Positions 49,018 through 61,900 are shown, numbered from the stretch's first letter. The stretch is 64,000 nt of DNA from Sphagnum magellanicum (GCA_021904315.1 CM038908.1:24944501-25008500); one strand, 5' to 3'. The notes: generated by a model not told the origin, from the letters alone. Numbers and translations are program-made.

Positions 49018-49460
49018 CGCCGTCGTCTCCTTCCTCTCTCTCTCTCAGCGCCTCGCTTCCTGGTTTCCAATGGGAAAAGGACCAACCAATATATCCTTAC
49101 CAGTAAAGGCCCCTTTTACACTAGAGTCCCTGGCCAAGGAATCTCCTGCCCAACTTCACTAGCCCATTCACATTGCAGCTTCTTTCTTGGCCCAACAACT
49201 TGAGCCCATGTCCAAACTGTAGATCTAGTTTTGTCGCTTGGTTTCAATGGAAAAAGGACCACCCTGATCAACATTTTTTACACTTGATTTTTTTTGGGTG
49301 AAATTTCACTCAAATATGAGTTTTTTTGGGGGGCTCAACCCCATTCTCAAAGGCTTTTTCTTTTTGGAAAACCTAAACCCAAGAAATCTCTTGCCCAACT
49401 TCACCCCATTTATTTCTTGGGCCAACTTGAGATGATGTTCAAATGCACATAGTTTTGTCA
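49018..49460 (-). promoter_or_regulatory. RELCH-like 5' UTR/promoter with diverged tandem duplication
   Basis: Directly upstream of the start codon is a CT-rich leader. From about 49057 two diverged copies follow, roughly 49057-49231 and 49232-49460. They share TTTCAATGGAAAAAGGACC-type starts, AATCTCYTGCCCAACTTCAC centres and TAGTTTTGTCRC ends. A third, partial copy lies at 12213-12283, so the unit is probably a dispersed repeat that duplicated here. Confidence 0.6.
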
Positions 49461-51239
49461 CCTTTTTCCTTTGAGCATTTTGCTTGATTTAAAATGAAAA
49501 AAACACCAAACAATATATTGATTATACATGTTGATCCTAATTATCAAAATTTTGTGTGTCAAATTTCTTTGTGATTTTAATAAAAAAATGCAAGTCTTGG
49601 TCAAATCATTAACTTTGAAAGGTAAGGTTTGTAGTAGGCCTTCATTTCAAATGGCAACCTTGTCCTTCAAATTTAAGCACTAGTATGGCACCAAGAACTT
49701 GAATAACAAAGAAATATTTAAAATCACATCATGTTCAAATGCTTAAACCTCTTTTAAAATAAAAAGTTCAAAGTTCAAACCAATGTTGATCATTGATGTG
49801 TAAGTGGAATAATAATGGTACAAACTAGTCTTAGTTGAATATGTGGTTTAGTCCAAAAATCAACATTCACATTTGTTGGATATGAACAACAATGTCATTG
49901 TATTTTTTTCTCTAATTAGTTCTATCTACAATTGACAGAAGTCTCCTAAATAGGTAAGCTTATCATAGTCATATCCATAAACACATCAACCTGTAGATAA
50001 TCATATATTGCTAGTTACAATAAATAGGGAACCAAATATAACTTATGTGCATTGAGTATGGTTTAAGGGCAAAGATAAAAAGAAACTTTTGTTTGTTGTC
50101 AAGCTTTGTCAATCTTTTTTTTGTTAATAATAGCTTTATACAAAGCTTGTGATATTTTGTTTTGTCATTTCATCATTTTATGTTGTTGAGTTTGTTTCAC
50201 CAAGCTCAAAGCTTCGTTTTATTCTTGCATTTCAAGCTCCAAGTTTGGTTACTACATTTCAACCTTGGAGATTGTTACATGAGCTTCACATTGTTGTGCA
50301 AGCTACAAGCTTTGATGTTCATTGTTGTAATTCAAGCATCAAACTTTGTTGTCACATTTGAATTTCAATTAACAATGTGTTTCAAGTTTTAACAACACAT
50401 GCACACGGTTTTTAGTTTTACAATTTTTTGATTTGATGTTGCTTTTGTTTTCATAGAATTGCTTACAAGCTCCTTTGTTCTTCCACATTTTGTGCACAAC
50501 AAATTTGAATTTTGTAAAAATCTAATACTTGGGTTTTCTTTTTTTCTTTTGTCCTTTTGATCTTCCATTTTATTCTTTGAATTTTTTTTATGAACATTGT
50601 GTTTTTTTCTCTTATGCAACAAGTACTCTAGATTTTGTAGATGCCTCAAATTGTGGTTATTTTTCTCATCTTGTGATTTTGTGTGTTTGTGTTTTCATCT
50701 TGGCAATTAAGGTTTTCTACTCAAAGCGTGTTTATAATTCTTGAAAATGAAATGATTATTGTTGAAATTGTGAATGGAATGGGTGAAATAGCTTGTGATC
50801 TTAACATGAACCCAATTAGTAACTTGTCAAATGTTGAATCTATTCATTTGAAATACAAGAATAACCTATTAGAAAATCATGTTCAATTTATAGATGTAAA
50901 AGTTCCAATTCAATAATGGGAACCACATAATAGGAGATTATTTTTTGGGGTTTTTTTTTGTTATCCATGGCAACTCTCCTATTAATCTTGAAAATCCATA
51001 AATGTTGTAATGTATCATTTGCTGATTTGAGCAAGTAGTTGGTAAACCAACATAGTTCCATTCTAAAAAATGCGTTCATCAAATATTAGAAGAAAAAAAA
51101 TGACATTATTCTTATGAAAACATATATTGATTCTACACATTATCATTTAATTACAAAAAAATAATTACAACTAATCAAAAATTCTATGGCTAAAGTTTTT
51201 AAAACAAACCATAGTTGATTACATAAGAAGAAAAAGGTT
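49461..51239. other. AT-rich intergenic DNA, nothing recognised
   Basis: No gene is supported. Around 50110-50400 the words CAAGCT and CAAGCTTTG recur irregularly. It may include the 5' part of the hAT element that follows. Confidence 0.4.
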
Positions 51240-52960
51240 GGGCCACATGGTCTACAATCATTGCATATTTTGGTTTAACAAACCTTTACAAGAATGGTGA
51301 TGAAGCACAACAAATGTTTCTTGAAGACCTTGTGCTTTGTATTCGCAAAGGTTACATGCCTTTATTGTCATGTAAAAATATTTGGTTACACATCTTAATA
51401 TTACACCAATGTTCCCATGTTATATTTTTATTTCATCCATCTTTTGTGGAACAATTTTTTCTTACAACAATCACAAAGACCATGAACTTGCATGTGTTGC
51501 CAAATTTGGAATCTACCACTATTGTTTCTTGTAGTTTTGATCTTTGGATGTCTAAAGATGGGGTGGACACATTTGCATGGTCATTAATTATTTGGATGAA
51601 ACTTGGACACCTAAGCATGTTATTGTGGGGTTATTTGAAATGCATGAAACTATTAACAATGCCATGCCTTTATAATTTCAAATTTTATTGGAAAAATTTG
51701 GTTCCATTTACCATGTGATTACTTTTGTGAAAGATGAAAACAACCACGTTAAAATTATGGCTACAACATTTTTATCTATTAATGACTATGAACCTTTGAA
51801 AAAAATTCACATTTACGAAGGTATTTGCTTTGGGCATGTGATACTTGTCTAAATCATGCTAGTATACAACAAATGATGACAAAGTTTCTATGAGTTTGAA
51901 TTTGGTAACTATGAAAGATGTTCACATTGGTTTGTAGAAGATTATTACATGGACAAAAAAATCGGGCAAAATGAAGCAAAAATAGGAGAAGGCATGCATT
52001 GAAAGTGGGATGTGGCACCAAAAGTTGAAAACTTATGTAAAAACAAGGTTTGTTAGCAAAGTTGTAATGTTTGAGGAGATTTTGAAATTTAATTAAATCA
52101 AATTATTATGGTATGGGAAGGAAAAAATATTGATTATATAACATTAAATCTCAAAGGCCCAAATGTGGGTCATTGCAAAAACTATCATTCAATGCTTGAA
52201 TCCCATGGTGATTGCATGTGTCTTGAACTAATCCAAAGGCCACTATCTACATCAAATGTTTTGGCTACTACAATAAATTTAATTTTGATCATGGAAGTTG
52301 AAACAAATTTTTTAACAAATGGGAATGAAACATTTGATCAGTTTGATGTGGAACTCCATCTCTTTAGTAGAAAATGTGGCAAGAGGTTGTGAAGTAATCA
52401 AACTTTTTTTGGAATTTTTGAAAGCTTTTGATTCTTGTCAAGTTCATAATATGTTGGCATTGATGTTAAATCCCCATTTCAAATCATTATAGGTTGTGAA
52501 ATTTTCTTTTGGCTGTGGAAATGCAATTTGCCTCATTGTTGAAGATGATGTGAAAGAGGTCATCTCCCTTTTGAGGACAATTTTTGATCAAATAAACCTT
52601 ATTGTTTGAACAATACTTATAGTTTCAAGTAATGGACATGATGGATTTATTCATAAAGTTGAAGAAGATGATATCAACATATTTGGTGTTGGAACATCCA
52701 TAGAAAAATATGTGTGTGTACTTGTTATTAGAGAATTATCATTATTTTGAAAATTGTATATCCTTTTTATTTAAGTGTGTAAATCCTTTTGCTTGGTGGC
52801 GGACCAATATGAATCAATTTTCAAATGTTGGCTTCCTTGCCAAATATATATTTGGGATTCTCAAGTTTCAAATTGAGACAAAAATGTTTTTAGCCTTATT
52901 GTTGTCTTCATAGCTGTGAGGCATTGCCAATAACACGTTAAAATTCTTAATTAGATTATC
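51240..52960 (+). mobile_element. hAT transposase relic
   Basis: On the plus strand the reading shows hAT landmarks interrupted by stops and shifts. The core block at 51520-51620 holds SFDLWMSKDGVDTFAW, followed by HVTVGLFE-like and VKDEN-like segments (51620-51750). The C-terminal dimerisation region at 52770-52910 reads NPFAWWRTNMNQFSNVGFLA and then QIET. These match hAT-type (BED zinc finger) transposases found widely in plants. The frame is broken many times, so it is inactive. The 8-bp target duplication and terminal repeats were not found. Confidence 0.85.
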
Positions 52961-53214
52961 ATAATCATGAAAAACTAGCTAGATGATTCACACTTGAATT
53001 GCATGACAAATGCAAACTCTAAGGATTATACTAAAACTAAATTTGGTTATTTAAAGAAGATTATGAATTGATTGAAATTTTTTGAAGAGTTAGGTAAATC
53101 ATTTTCACCAATTCTACATTTTTTCTTTTCCAACTAACCTCACTTTGAAAAAATGCTTCAATTTTTCATTTTTGTCCATGTTGATGTTACAAGGTTGATG
53201 GGTTTTTAAGTTTG

Positions 53215-53497
53215 TTTTTATTGTTGATCAAGTTGTAGCAACTTTTTTATATACCCTTGACCTTTTGGGCACTATGTTTCTATTGCTATCAAACTACAAT
53301 AACTTGTTGATATATCTTTGGGCATTTGGATAATATGTTTTTGTTATTGATCAAGCTATAACAAGTTCTTAAAACATCCTTGGGCTTCTTGGCATTCTAT
53401 TTTTGTTGTTGATAAAGTTGTAGCAAGTTTTTATATAGCCTTGGACTTTTGGCCACTATGTTTATATTGTTGATCAACTTACAACAAGCTCTTGGGC
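53215..53497 (+). repeat. Tandem array, about 61-bp unit, 4.6 copies
   Basis: Diverged units each contain a GTTGTTGATCAAG-like word, a TAGCAAGTTTTTATAT-like word and TTTGGCCACTATG. Copies begin near 53215, 53276, 53337, 53399 and 53460. Confidence 0.85.
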
Positions 53498-54914
53498 GTG
53501 TGAGGTTAAGGTGCTAAATGTTGGGGTGTTTTTGTGGGTGTTTGTTTTTGCAATTAGCTTATGTTGTAATGGGTACAATTTTTTTTATAGAACTAGGGTT
53601 CAATTCTTTCACAAGTCACTTGATTTTCAATGTTTGAATTTTGATGTATTTGTCATTGCACAACTAGCACGTGAAGTTTGGACGGATGCATAACCAAATT
53701 TACAAATTTAAAAATATTTGGATGCATATATTTTGTTAATTAAAAAAATAGATGCCTTATTCATATCCTCTAAATTGATCTAAAATACCATATCCAACCA
53801 ACACTAGTATGAACCTTAGCATTGAAAATAGATGATCTTGGTTTGATGCTAGGTTCCCCCAGCATCAAGGTTTGGAGGAAAGCAATTTCCATATAGTATT
53901 TAGGGGTTTTTCTCAATTTTGTGATATCAAAAAGTGGGCAATTGTTTTCTTCCAAAAGTAAGCAAAATTACTTCTATTTGCATTTTTTAAAAAAATCTAA
54001 AAAATTTCCCAATTTTTTTCTCAAAAAGAAACACTTACGATATTCCATATGCCAAACTAGACTAGTATATAATATACTTATACAAGAACAATGCTTGTTC
54101 AGACATGTTGCAACTTGCGGGTGCAATAATGGTTAAATATTTCTAGTACTTATGCACCATGCACTCTTGTTTCAAATAGCTTTGAAGCAATGAGGAAGAC
54201 CCTTCTCAACATGGCTTTCAAACAACGAGGAAGACCCTTTCCAAAATTGCACTGTTGAAGTCTACAAAAAGGTGCGGCGTAGAGTCGTCTCTGGTACAAC
54301 TGATACCTACTGTAAGAGCATTGAGGAAAGGCAAAGAATAAATAATTACCAAGGCTCTCAGTTCCACATCTGCATGTGAAACTTGAACTTTGACATTAGC
54401 AAGTAATGGAACCCCCCTGGGTTTGTATTCAACAACAGAACATGCAAAAAGGTGTAGGCTTCTTCTTCTGGGAAGAAGAAGCCTACAATCTTCTCACACA
54501 AATTCCACACACACATTGAATTTGTGAAGTGAAGAATTGGAAACATTCAATCCCTTGAAACTAGCAATGAATTTTTTGGCACTCGTACTACAAGAGTTCA
54601 GTTTCCTCCTATAACTTCAGAAGCTAGATTTTGTCTCATCACGGACATCATGTGTTGTAGTGGAAAATGTAAACTCTTAATGGAAATCTAGAGTTCTTAC
54701 TTGACCTTAATTTTTGAGAGCTAGAGCATTTACTTACTCCCAGATAGCAACTCCAATAGCAGCACAAGGAAGAAAAAGGCATTTTCACAGCCAATCAGCT
54801 CAAAGCATGATCTTCGAGCAAAACTTTGCAGGGTGAAGTGTAGTTGATAAAAATTATATCACCTTGTTTGAGAGCATCTTCCACATTTCAGCAGAGTCAA
54901 TGCAGGTGATGCTG
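53498..54914. other. Intergenic DNA, nothing recognised
   Basis: No gene is supported. A short duplication of an AGGAAGACCCTT word occurs at about 54191-54240. The right end should hold the 3' UTR of the CDC25-like gene. Confidence 0.4.
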
Positions 54915-56659
54915 CTATGTCTTGTTACAGGCAGTACCAGCACAAGAGCAGACAGGCCGGCCTGCCATTGCCCAGCCATTAAACCCCCTTTCCAGGACTA
55001 CCACCTTTGGAACCTTGTCCATTTTTCCTTCACTAACAGCTGTGTTCAGATGGTCACACAGAATTCGTGCACATGTGGGGCCACGAACCTGCCAGACAGA
55101 ATTGCACCCTCATCACCAATGTTCTTCCTGCCCTAGTTCAAATGGTGCACATGGTCTTCTGACTCAACATTGAATCCTTCACTGAATCAGAAAACACGAT
55201 TCATGACCCATGCATGCTCTTTTCACTAACACAAGGAACACATTTCTCATACCTGACTCTTAGCACAGTGGAAAACAACAGCCTCTTTGCCATTGATTTC
55301 TTGTAGTAACTCAGGAAGCTTTTCCTCAAAGCTCTCACTTGCAAAATGCATAGAACCTGCTATGTGACCATCCAAATCCCGTTCTTCATCCCTTCAAACA
55401 GCATTGCTTTGTTAGAGTACATACTCCACAATCTTACAATTGCATGACAACTTGCAACATATAGACATTTCAATGCCGAAGTAAAAGAAGAACCTCATGA
55501 ATGACAAAAAAATTGACCATACAGAACCACAGCTGTCTAAATCACCAATCACTTGGTAAACTCAAATCCTAATACTCCTGGCTCTGCAGAGATCCCATAG
55601 ACCACAGGTGCATTCAAAGGCCACTGAACCCCCTAAAGATGCTTCATTCACACAGTCACCTATTTGGCTGCCCCAAGTCCAAAACATGAATGCTTTGGTT
55701 GCAGCATTTGGAAGAGATTTCATTGTACTGACTTGTATAGGCACAATCCCATGGACTACTGAGTAGATAATGGACATGAGAAGCTTAGAAATGTAAAGGA
55801 GACTGGCTTGAGCTCTTCACTAGATCATGATCTCTCTATGAGCATCCATCTAGGACTGCTTAGCAGATAACATGGACATGAGAAGCTTGAAATGTAAAAG
55901 CAGACAGGCTTGAGCTCTTGACTAGGTCACGATCTCTCTACCATCCGTACAACTTCTCTATAAGATGATTCTTCACCACAACAACAAAAACACCAAAAAT
56001 TTTGCTATGTCTTATCAACAAAAAGTGGCTGAAAAAAAATCAGCACTTCCTCCCTGAGGCTTGATTGCAGTGAGACAATGGAAACTTTCCTAACAATCTG
56101 ACCAGGAGCAAACAATTGCCAAAAATCAAACCCTAGAACTCTGGAATACCCCCAAGACTTGCAGAAACCTTAAAACTCAGCCTAAGTCTCACAGCATAAC
56201 CTCCAAAAACATTAGGTTCATGGTAGTTTATGGGATTACAAAATCCCTCTTCATGGGACTCACGAGAGAGTCTATCAGATCGAGCAATGAGGCAGAAACC
56301 CTAACCATTAAGTCATCATGAACCCCACATAATTTGAGCATGTTGGACACAATCCATGGGATACAAATCTTACCAGCTATCCATTGCAAACACTATATGC
56401 CCCTCCAAAAAAGCTCCCAAGGGAAGAACAGAAGTTTAGCAGCAGCAGCAGCAGCAGTGAGTGCTGTTGTTATCTCTAATTCCCTTGACCAGATGATTTA
56501 GGGTTTCGAGCATTCAAGCGACTTTTACCAAACAATGAAGAGAAATAAAGAAAGGCGAGAATTGAAGGTTCACCTGACATCAATCACCGCCACCTTGGGA
56601 CCCTGCAAGACTTCCAAATCGTCGCCAGACACGAAGGAGATGGAGGAGCTATTCGCCAT
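54915..56659 (-). CDS. CDC25: CDC25/ACR2-like rhodanese phosphatase (arsenate reductase family)
   Basis: Exons (minus): 56659-56574, 55391-55253 and 55088-54915, giving 132 residues, the usual length of the plant single-domain family. Members combine tyrosine-phosphatase and arsenate-reductase activities in vitro. The fold is a rhodanese domain: PKVAVIDVRDEER at the start, DGHIAGSMHF next, then the active loop HCAKSQVR, which has the CX5R signature (C71, R77) split across an intron. VLERGFNGW follows, then a Cys-rich tail CSCAGTAC that corresponds to the zinc-binding C-terminus of the Arabidopsis protein. Exon 1 joins exon 2 through an Arg codon. A further open stretch at about 56368-56395 is not needed and is left out. 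Intron 1 is long (1182 bp), holds a (CAG)n run near 56440 and carries a tandem duplication. Confidence 0.95.
55753..55947 (-). repeat. Intronic tandem duplication, 100-bp period
   Basis: In intron 1 of the CDC25-like gene two copies share GGACATGAGAAGCTT, GGCTTGAGCTCTT and ATGATCTCTCTA-type blocks at exactly 100-bp spacing. Confidence 0.9.
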
Positions 56660-57744
56660 CGCTTCACTCTTCCTCTTCTCTTGAGTCCCTCCCTCTCCCT
56701 CTCCCTCTTCGTCCAGCTTCTGGAGCGTTTCTGGGAGTTTTTGTTTTTGTTTGTGACCCAGCAAAAGATATTTCTCGCATCCAAGTTTTGTTATTTACTT
56801 AATTTTCAACCCCACCTATAAAACTAAAATTGGGATTGCAAATAGATGGGAACGTGGAAACCACTTTGTAGGTGGGAATTACTAATAGCAGACGACCGCC
56901 TGGGTCAAATCATTATGGTTGGCCAATCAGAAACAGGGAACACCAGTCAGATCATATTTACTACTGATAGTCAGCATCATTTGATATCCCATGTTCCTCA
57001 TGATGCTACTATCAAATGCTACTACCACTTGTCAAAAAAACTTAGGCCCAGAAAGATCTCTAAGCTTAAATATTTCAACAAAAAGAGTGGCCAATTGTAA
57101 CTATCTCTCGAAAAACACACTTTTCTACCTACTTACTTGTTCATTTTTAAATATCTTGTTTTGTAATGTTTCGTGTCATTTCCATGTTCAAAATCTCCAT
57201 TTTTTTTTGGCAAGTTGTGTATATTCTTTAATGGCTTTTGCAATGGATAGAGGTCCTCTAGATAGACGCTTTATTTTATTTGTTGCTTTCTTGTTTGGTT
57301 TGCCTCTAGAATCGGGAAAATTAAAAGCCTTTGTCCTAAGTGACAATACATTGTATGCTTACTTTGAAGTTTGGTTAAAGGTTATATGTTCATTCATGTC
57401 ATCAAAAACTAGAATTTAACATTTAGGACCGTGATGTTGTGTTTTTGGAATAGTTTTAGAAAAGATCATTTGAGTTGTTACAACTTGAGATTGATGTAAC
57501 CAAACACCCTAATCAATGCCACCAATTACACCATTCATTTTTGTAGTGTCATCTAAAATGTTATGAAAACATTCATGTCATGACCATGAAATTTTGTTTT
57601 TCAATTTACTATTATTGGAGGCAATGTGACAAGCCTCCCTAGCACATTTTGCTTAACTATTGACATTATTTCAAGGAACTCTCAAAATAACTTTTAAAAT
57701 TGTAACCAATAGATGTGAATGTGGGGACAACTCCTCAAATTTAA

Positions 57745-57775
<31 letters not shown>

Positions 57776-58364
57776 TTTAGGTGACTTTTAGATAGGATAA
57801 TCAATTGTTACTAATAAAATAAAATAAAATAAAAATTTAGCTGACTTTTAGATAGGATAATCAATGGTTACTAATTAAATAGATGCATGTAAATGGTTAC
57901 TATTAGTGTTTGGTCTACTATATAGGCTTACATTTAATATTAATAGGAGGTTCATCATAAGGCAAGTTCTTTGGTGGGTTCTAGCTTTTAGGTTTTGGGG
58001 TATTTGAATTGGAGATTCCAAAATTTTCTTGAAACCAGATTTGGATTTTTTGAATTGATAAATCAATCTCTTGTTGAAATTGAAACTTGAACTTAGTGGG
58101 TTGCTATCATGGGTTTTTTTTTAAAAACAAATTCCTCAAGTAGGTCCACTAGCAAGGAACCCCTAGCACTAATTAGCATTAAATGATAACTATCATAGGT
58201 GGGCTATAGCATTTTTGCACAAGTGCTCTAACAAGTGCCTAGGTTTAGATGTAGTAGCTAATTTAATTATTTTCCTTTCAATAAATGGCAAAAGAATCCC
58301 TAAAAATCACATTTTTTTCATGTTTTTCTCATTTTTCAAATTAAGTTTCCGACGAATAGTGGAT
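56660..58364. other. CDC25-like promoter and intergenic DNA
   Basis: The first 200 bp are the CT-rich upstream side of the CDC25-like gene. The remainder is AT-rich with no recognised gene. It contains an (AAT)n microsatellite and a 60-bp-period duplication. Confidence 0.45.
57744..57880. repeat. (AAT)n microsatellite and 60-bp-period duplication
   Basis: A pure AAT run (about 57744-57773) is followed by two near-identical copies of TGACTTTTAGATAGGATAA-containing sequence at 57781 and 57841. Confidence 0.9.
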
Positions 58365-58488
58365 GTCAGATCCCACTTTAGAAGGCACCCTCCAAATGCG
58401 TCCTCCAATTTTCAGTCAGATCCCACTTTAGAAGGCGCTCTCCAAATGCATCCTCCAATTTTCAAGGGTGCATCATACTTTAGAAAGG
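58365..58488 (+). repeat. Tandem array, 50-bp unit, 2.5 copies
   Basis: Two units starting GTCAGATCCCACTTTAGAAG at 58365 and 58415 are nearly identical. A third, degraded partial unit begins near 58466. Confidence 0.93.
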
Positions 58489-58639
58489 ACCCAATACCAG
58501 GACCAAGTTGGTATGAAATTTTAAAGAATACCCAACACCAGGACCAAGCTGGTATGAATCTTTCAAACATACCCAATACCAGGACCAAGCTGGTATGAAT
58601 CTTTCAAGCATACCCAATACCAGGACCAAGCTTGTATAG
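58489..58639 (+). repeat. Tandem array, 41-bp unit, 3.7 copies, palindromic core
   Basis: Units begin at 58489, 58530, 58571 and 58612 with ACCCAATACCAGGACC. Each contains ATACCA...TGGTAT, so every unit can form a short stem. The array abuts the 50-bp array and lies about 290 bp beyond the stop codon of the XBAT-like gene. Confidence 0.95.
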
Positions 58640-58924
58640 ACTAGATTTGCAACCAAGAAAGCAAATGCTCATCATCCACATGTTTTGAGTTTAGTCTTGG
58701 CCTGCATTTTGGACATGACAATTTGCTTATAAATAAATTTCTCTGACAGATTTATCCCTCTACATTTGGTGCTCCTCTTTTGCATTCAAGTGAGATCTCA
58801 TCTCCGAAGAATGCTCTGAAAAATATGCTATTTTTGCATCTCATCTCCTTGAATGCAAAGCTTCCAACCTATGTATGTACATAGGTTTGTATGTACGCAT
58901 TGCAAGTGTGAGTAGTTGAACTAC

Positions 58925-61900
58925 TCAAACAGCATATACCCTGATTACCTGGTCAATTGGTGCTCGGCACACAGGGCAGCCCCAATTCTTGGCTTTGATC
59001 TCTGATAAACAACTCATACAACCTGCAAGATGGCCACAAGGAATGCACACACCTTGAGCAGGTGCATCCCAGCACACTACACATTGGTTTGCGCCATCTT
59101 GAGATGATGCAGTTGCTGCTGCTGCCGCCACCTTCTCATTTGATGGTGCAACTGCAGCTAAATCTACTTGAGCTGGTGATGTATCAACAGGAGGGTAATG
59201 AATTGCGCCCACATTGTCACTATTCTCTAGAGCTGCATAATCAGCTGGAAGTGGGGGTGCGGATGGTGGTGATGGTAATGCTGCAGATGTTGTTCCTGGT
59301 GCACCTAATAGCACATCAGAAGCAGTTGCTTCAGCTACAGGAGAATCCTCAGGTTTCACTTTGGATTCTGAGTCAGGCTGTTTGGACTGTTTTCCAGGGA
59401 AATCCTGACCCCTGCTTGGTCCAGCTTCTTCATTGGAAGAGGACCAGCCATTATAACCAGACTGCTGCTTTTCATCAACTCCCCATCCACCAAACTTAGC
59501 AGCAGCATTCTCTGGTGGTGACATTCTAGTCCTTGAATCGGAGGACTCCCCATGCCTCCTATCCTGCACATTGGTGAGCTCACCTGCTGCCGAGAGCTGC
59601 AAACCTTCTTCAGTTGCTGTGCGCAGAGATGCATCAATAGCCATCTTCAAGGCCACGTCATCAGGCAACTCCATTTGCATTTGAAGCTTACCAGGACTAG
59701 GGCCTAGTCCTTGATGTGTAGATGTTGAAGAGGCTGACGGTTCTTGAGAGGAGGTTGGCAAGTACGGCTGCTGCTGCTGCTGGGTCAGAGGACGTGTGAG
59801 TGCTGACAATCCTTGCAAGACAGCCTGTGATGGCATTCCCGGTACACTCAGCCCTGTTGTGGCCTGCAAAGCCATGAACAAACTTGTGAGAAAATTAATG
59901 TGTGAGAAAGCCTCATCCGCCATCCTGCTGGTATATATGCAACCTTTGTGTGTGTGGATAAAACGGATGGCTCTGGAACACACGATAAAGAGTAATTGGA
60001 TTGAAGCTACCAATTCACTTTCTGAGAGCTGAAGAAAGAGTGAACACTCTTTACCTGTGAAAAACCTCTGCACGCCTTGTATAGGCGCTCCAGTTGCTCC
60101 TTGTCACCCTCCTGCTCTGAAAGGAATTTGTACTTTGTTTCTGTGCCAACAGAAACACCCAGGAAGAAAAAAACATAAGTTTGGCAACCTTGTGGTCAAC
60201 AAATGGGACACCCATCATCTATATACACATACCCACTGCCTCTTCCACAAAACTCTGATCAACTTCTGTTAACCAAAGGCTTTCTATGCCATCCTCCTTG
60301 CAAAATATCCAACCACAGTGGTGGGCTTATTGTGAAACCATCATCATTAAAGTCTCTTGACATCTGCAAGAGAACAGTGTAATTTTGTTAAAGTCTTCAG
60401 ACACCCAAAGCACTTACTTGTCTTCTTGTCAGTGATGACTAAAACAGGGTCAGCTAAGCTGAACTTTGGTTCCTCCACTTCAACCTTGGCTAGAGAGATT
60501 ATGGTTCTCGGTAATGGAACCTAACACGTGACAAAACACCATCTCACACTGTCAGCTTCACATCTTCTGATGTCTCTCATACCTGTTGCTATCCACCAGC
60601 ACATCCTTATGACACTGAAACACTACTGATCTACAGTTGTTTTATTGGCCCACTTCATGCAATTGAGGGGCAACCATGAGACAGTTAACCAGAGACTGAA
60701 AACTCCTAAATGGAAGCAAACATATCCCCTAGAATTTACGAACATTGCAAAATCCAGCAGCATGAGACCCATTTGGCATCTCCAATCCGTTCCAAAGGCT
60801 CACCTGCCACAAAAAGCTGCAGTGTGAGATTACAGCCAAGAACCCAATCCAACTGCATAAAAATCCACCAAGAATACCAGTGCTTGATACAAAGGGCATA
60901 CCAAGCTATCTACATCACAAGGCTGAGCTCAATAACATATCCTGACAAGTGCAGCAGCAGCCAAGGGATTCAGGTGTCAGAGGCACCAGTTCTACCTAGT
61001 GTGCAATTTAGCAAAAAAATTTACCTTTGGGGATTGGTAGATAACAAGCTCAAATCGGGGAGGTCTCCTTGGGTCCAATTCAACTGGCAACACTACAACC
61101 CAACTGTCACACATACAACCCACAGGTGTCACTTAGTGTATGTGCATCATCTCAAAACTGACCGCTGACAAAAGAGTTTGCAAAAACTTGTGATTTGCAC
61201 CTGGGGCCACTGCAACAGTCACAAGAAAGGAGCAAACTTTAGAAATACACCCTCTACTCACATCTTTTTCGTCACCCATTGAGGTGCAAGTGCTTCCAAA
61301 AATGCAAATCCAGAAAGTTCCCGCACCATACCACAAAAAAAGCAGATGCGATCCTGCACAACCAAATTGAACAACTCTTCTTAGTTGTCACAGATGCTTC
61401 TTGCATTTTGCAAATGCATATAGATGTGTTTTTCCTGAGGCAGAAGGTATAGATTAAAAAAAAAAGACTAATGTGTGTATATGAAAAAAAGCACCAATAT
61501 CTCATCATCACAATGATGGATTGCTATATAAAAATTGCAGAAACAAAGGATTGAAAAGGACCCAAACAAAAGGAAAATTACTATTTACTGAAAAGGAATG
61601 AGCACAGAAATAGGGAGTAGCAGCATACCTCAATTAAGCGTACCACAGAAGTATGACCACGATTTCGGGCCATATCCAATGGTGTCAAGCTATCATCATT
61701 CACAGCCAAGGGATCAGCTGCACAGCAACCATCACCATTTCCAAATAAGTTAGACTGGTACTACAAGCCTCAGAAAATAAGTAAGGATTCCAGCTCTCTA
61801 GACTAGGGTGATGTGACTGGCTTACCTCCCTTATCAAGCAGTACCCGCACAGTTTTGTCAAGACCACGCTTTGCAGCATGATGTAGAGGCATACCTCCAT

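Noticed and set aside
56360-56400. Open stretch in CDC25-like intron 1 reading HIVFAMDSW
   Set aside because: It has no proper acceptor in frame. Joining exon 1 directly to 55391 gives the family sequence without a gap.
61140-61215. Alternative XBAT-like exon reading APGANHKFLQTLL
   Set aside because: It does not connect in phase with the upstream exon. The acceptor at 61104 gives IWVVVLP, which matches the family.
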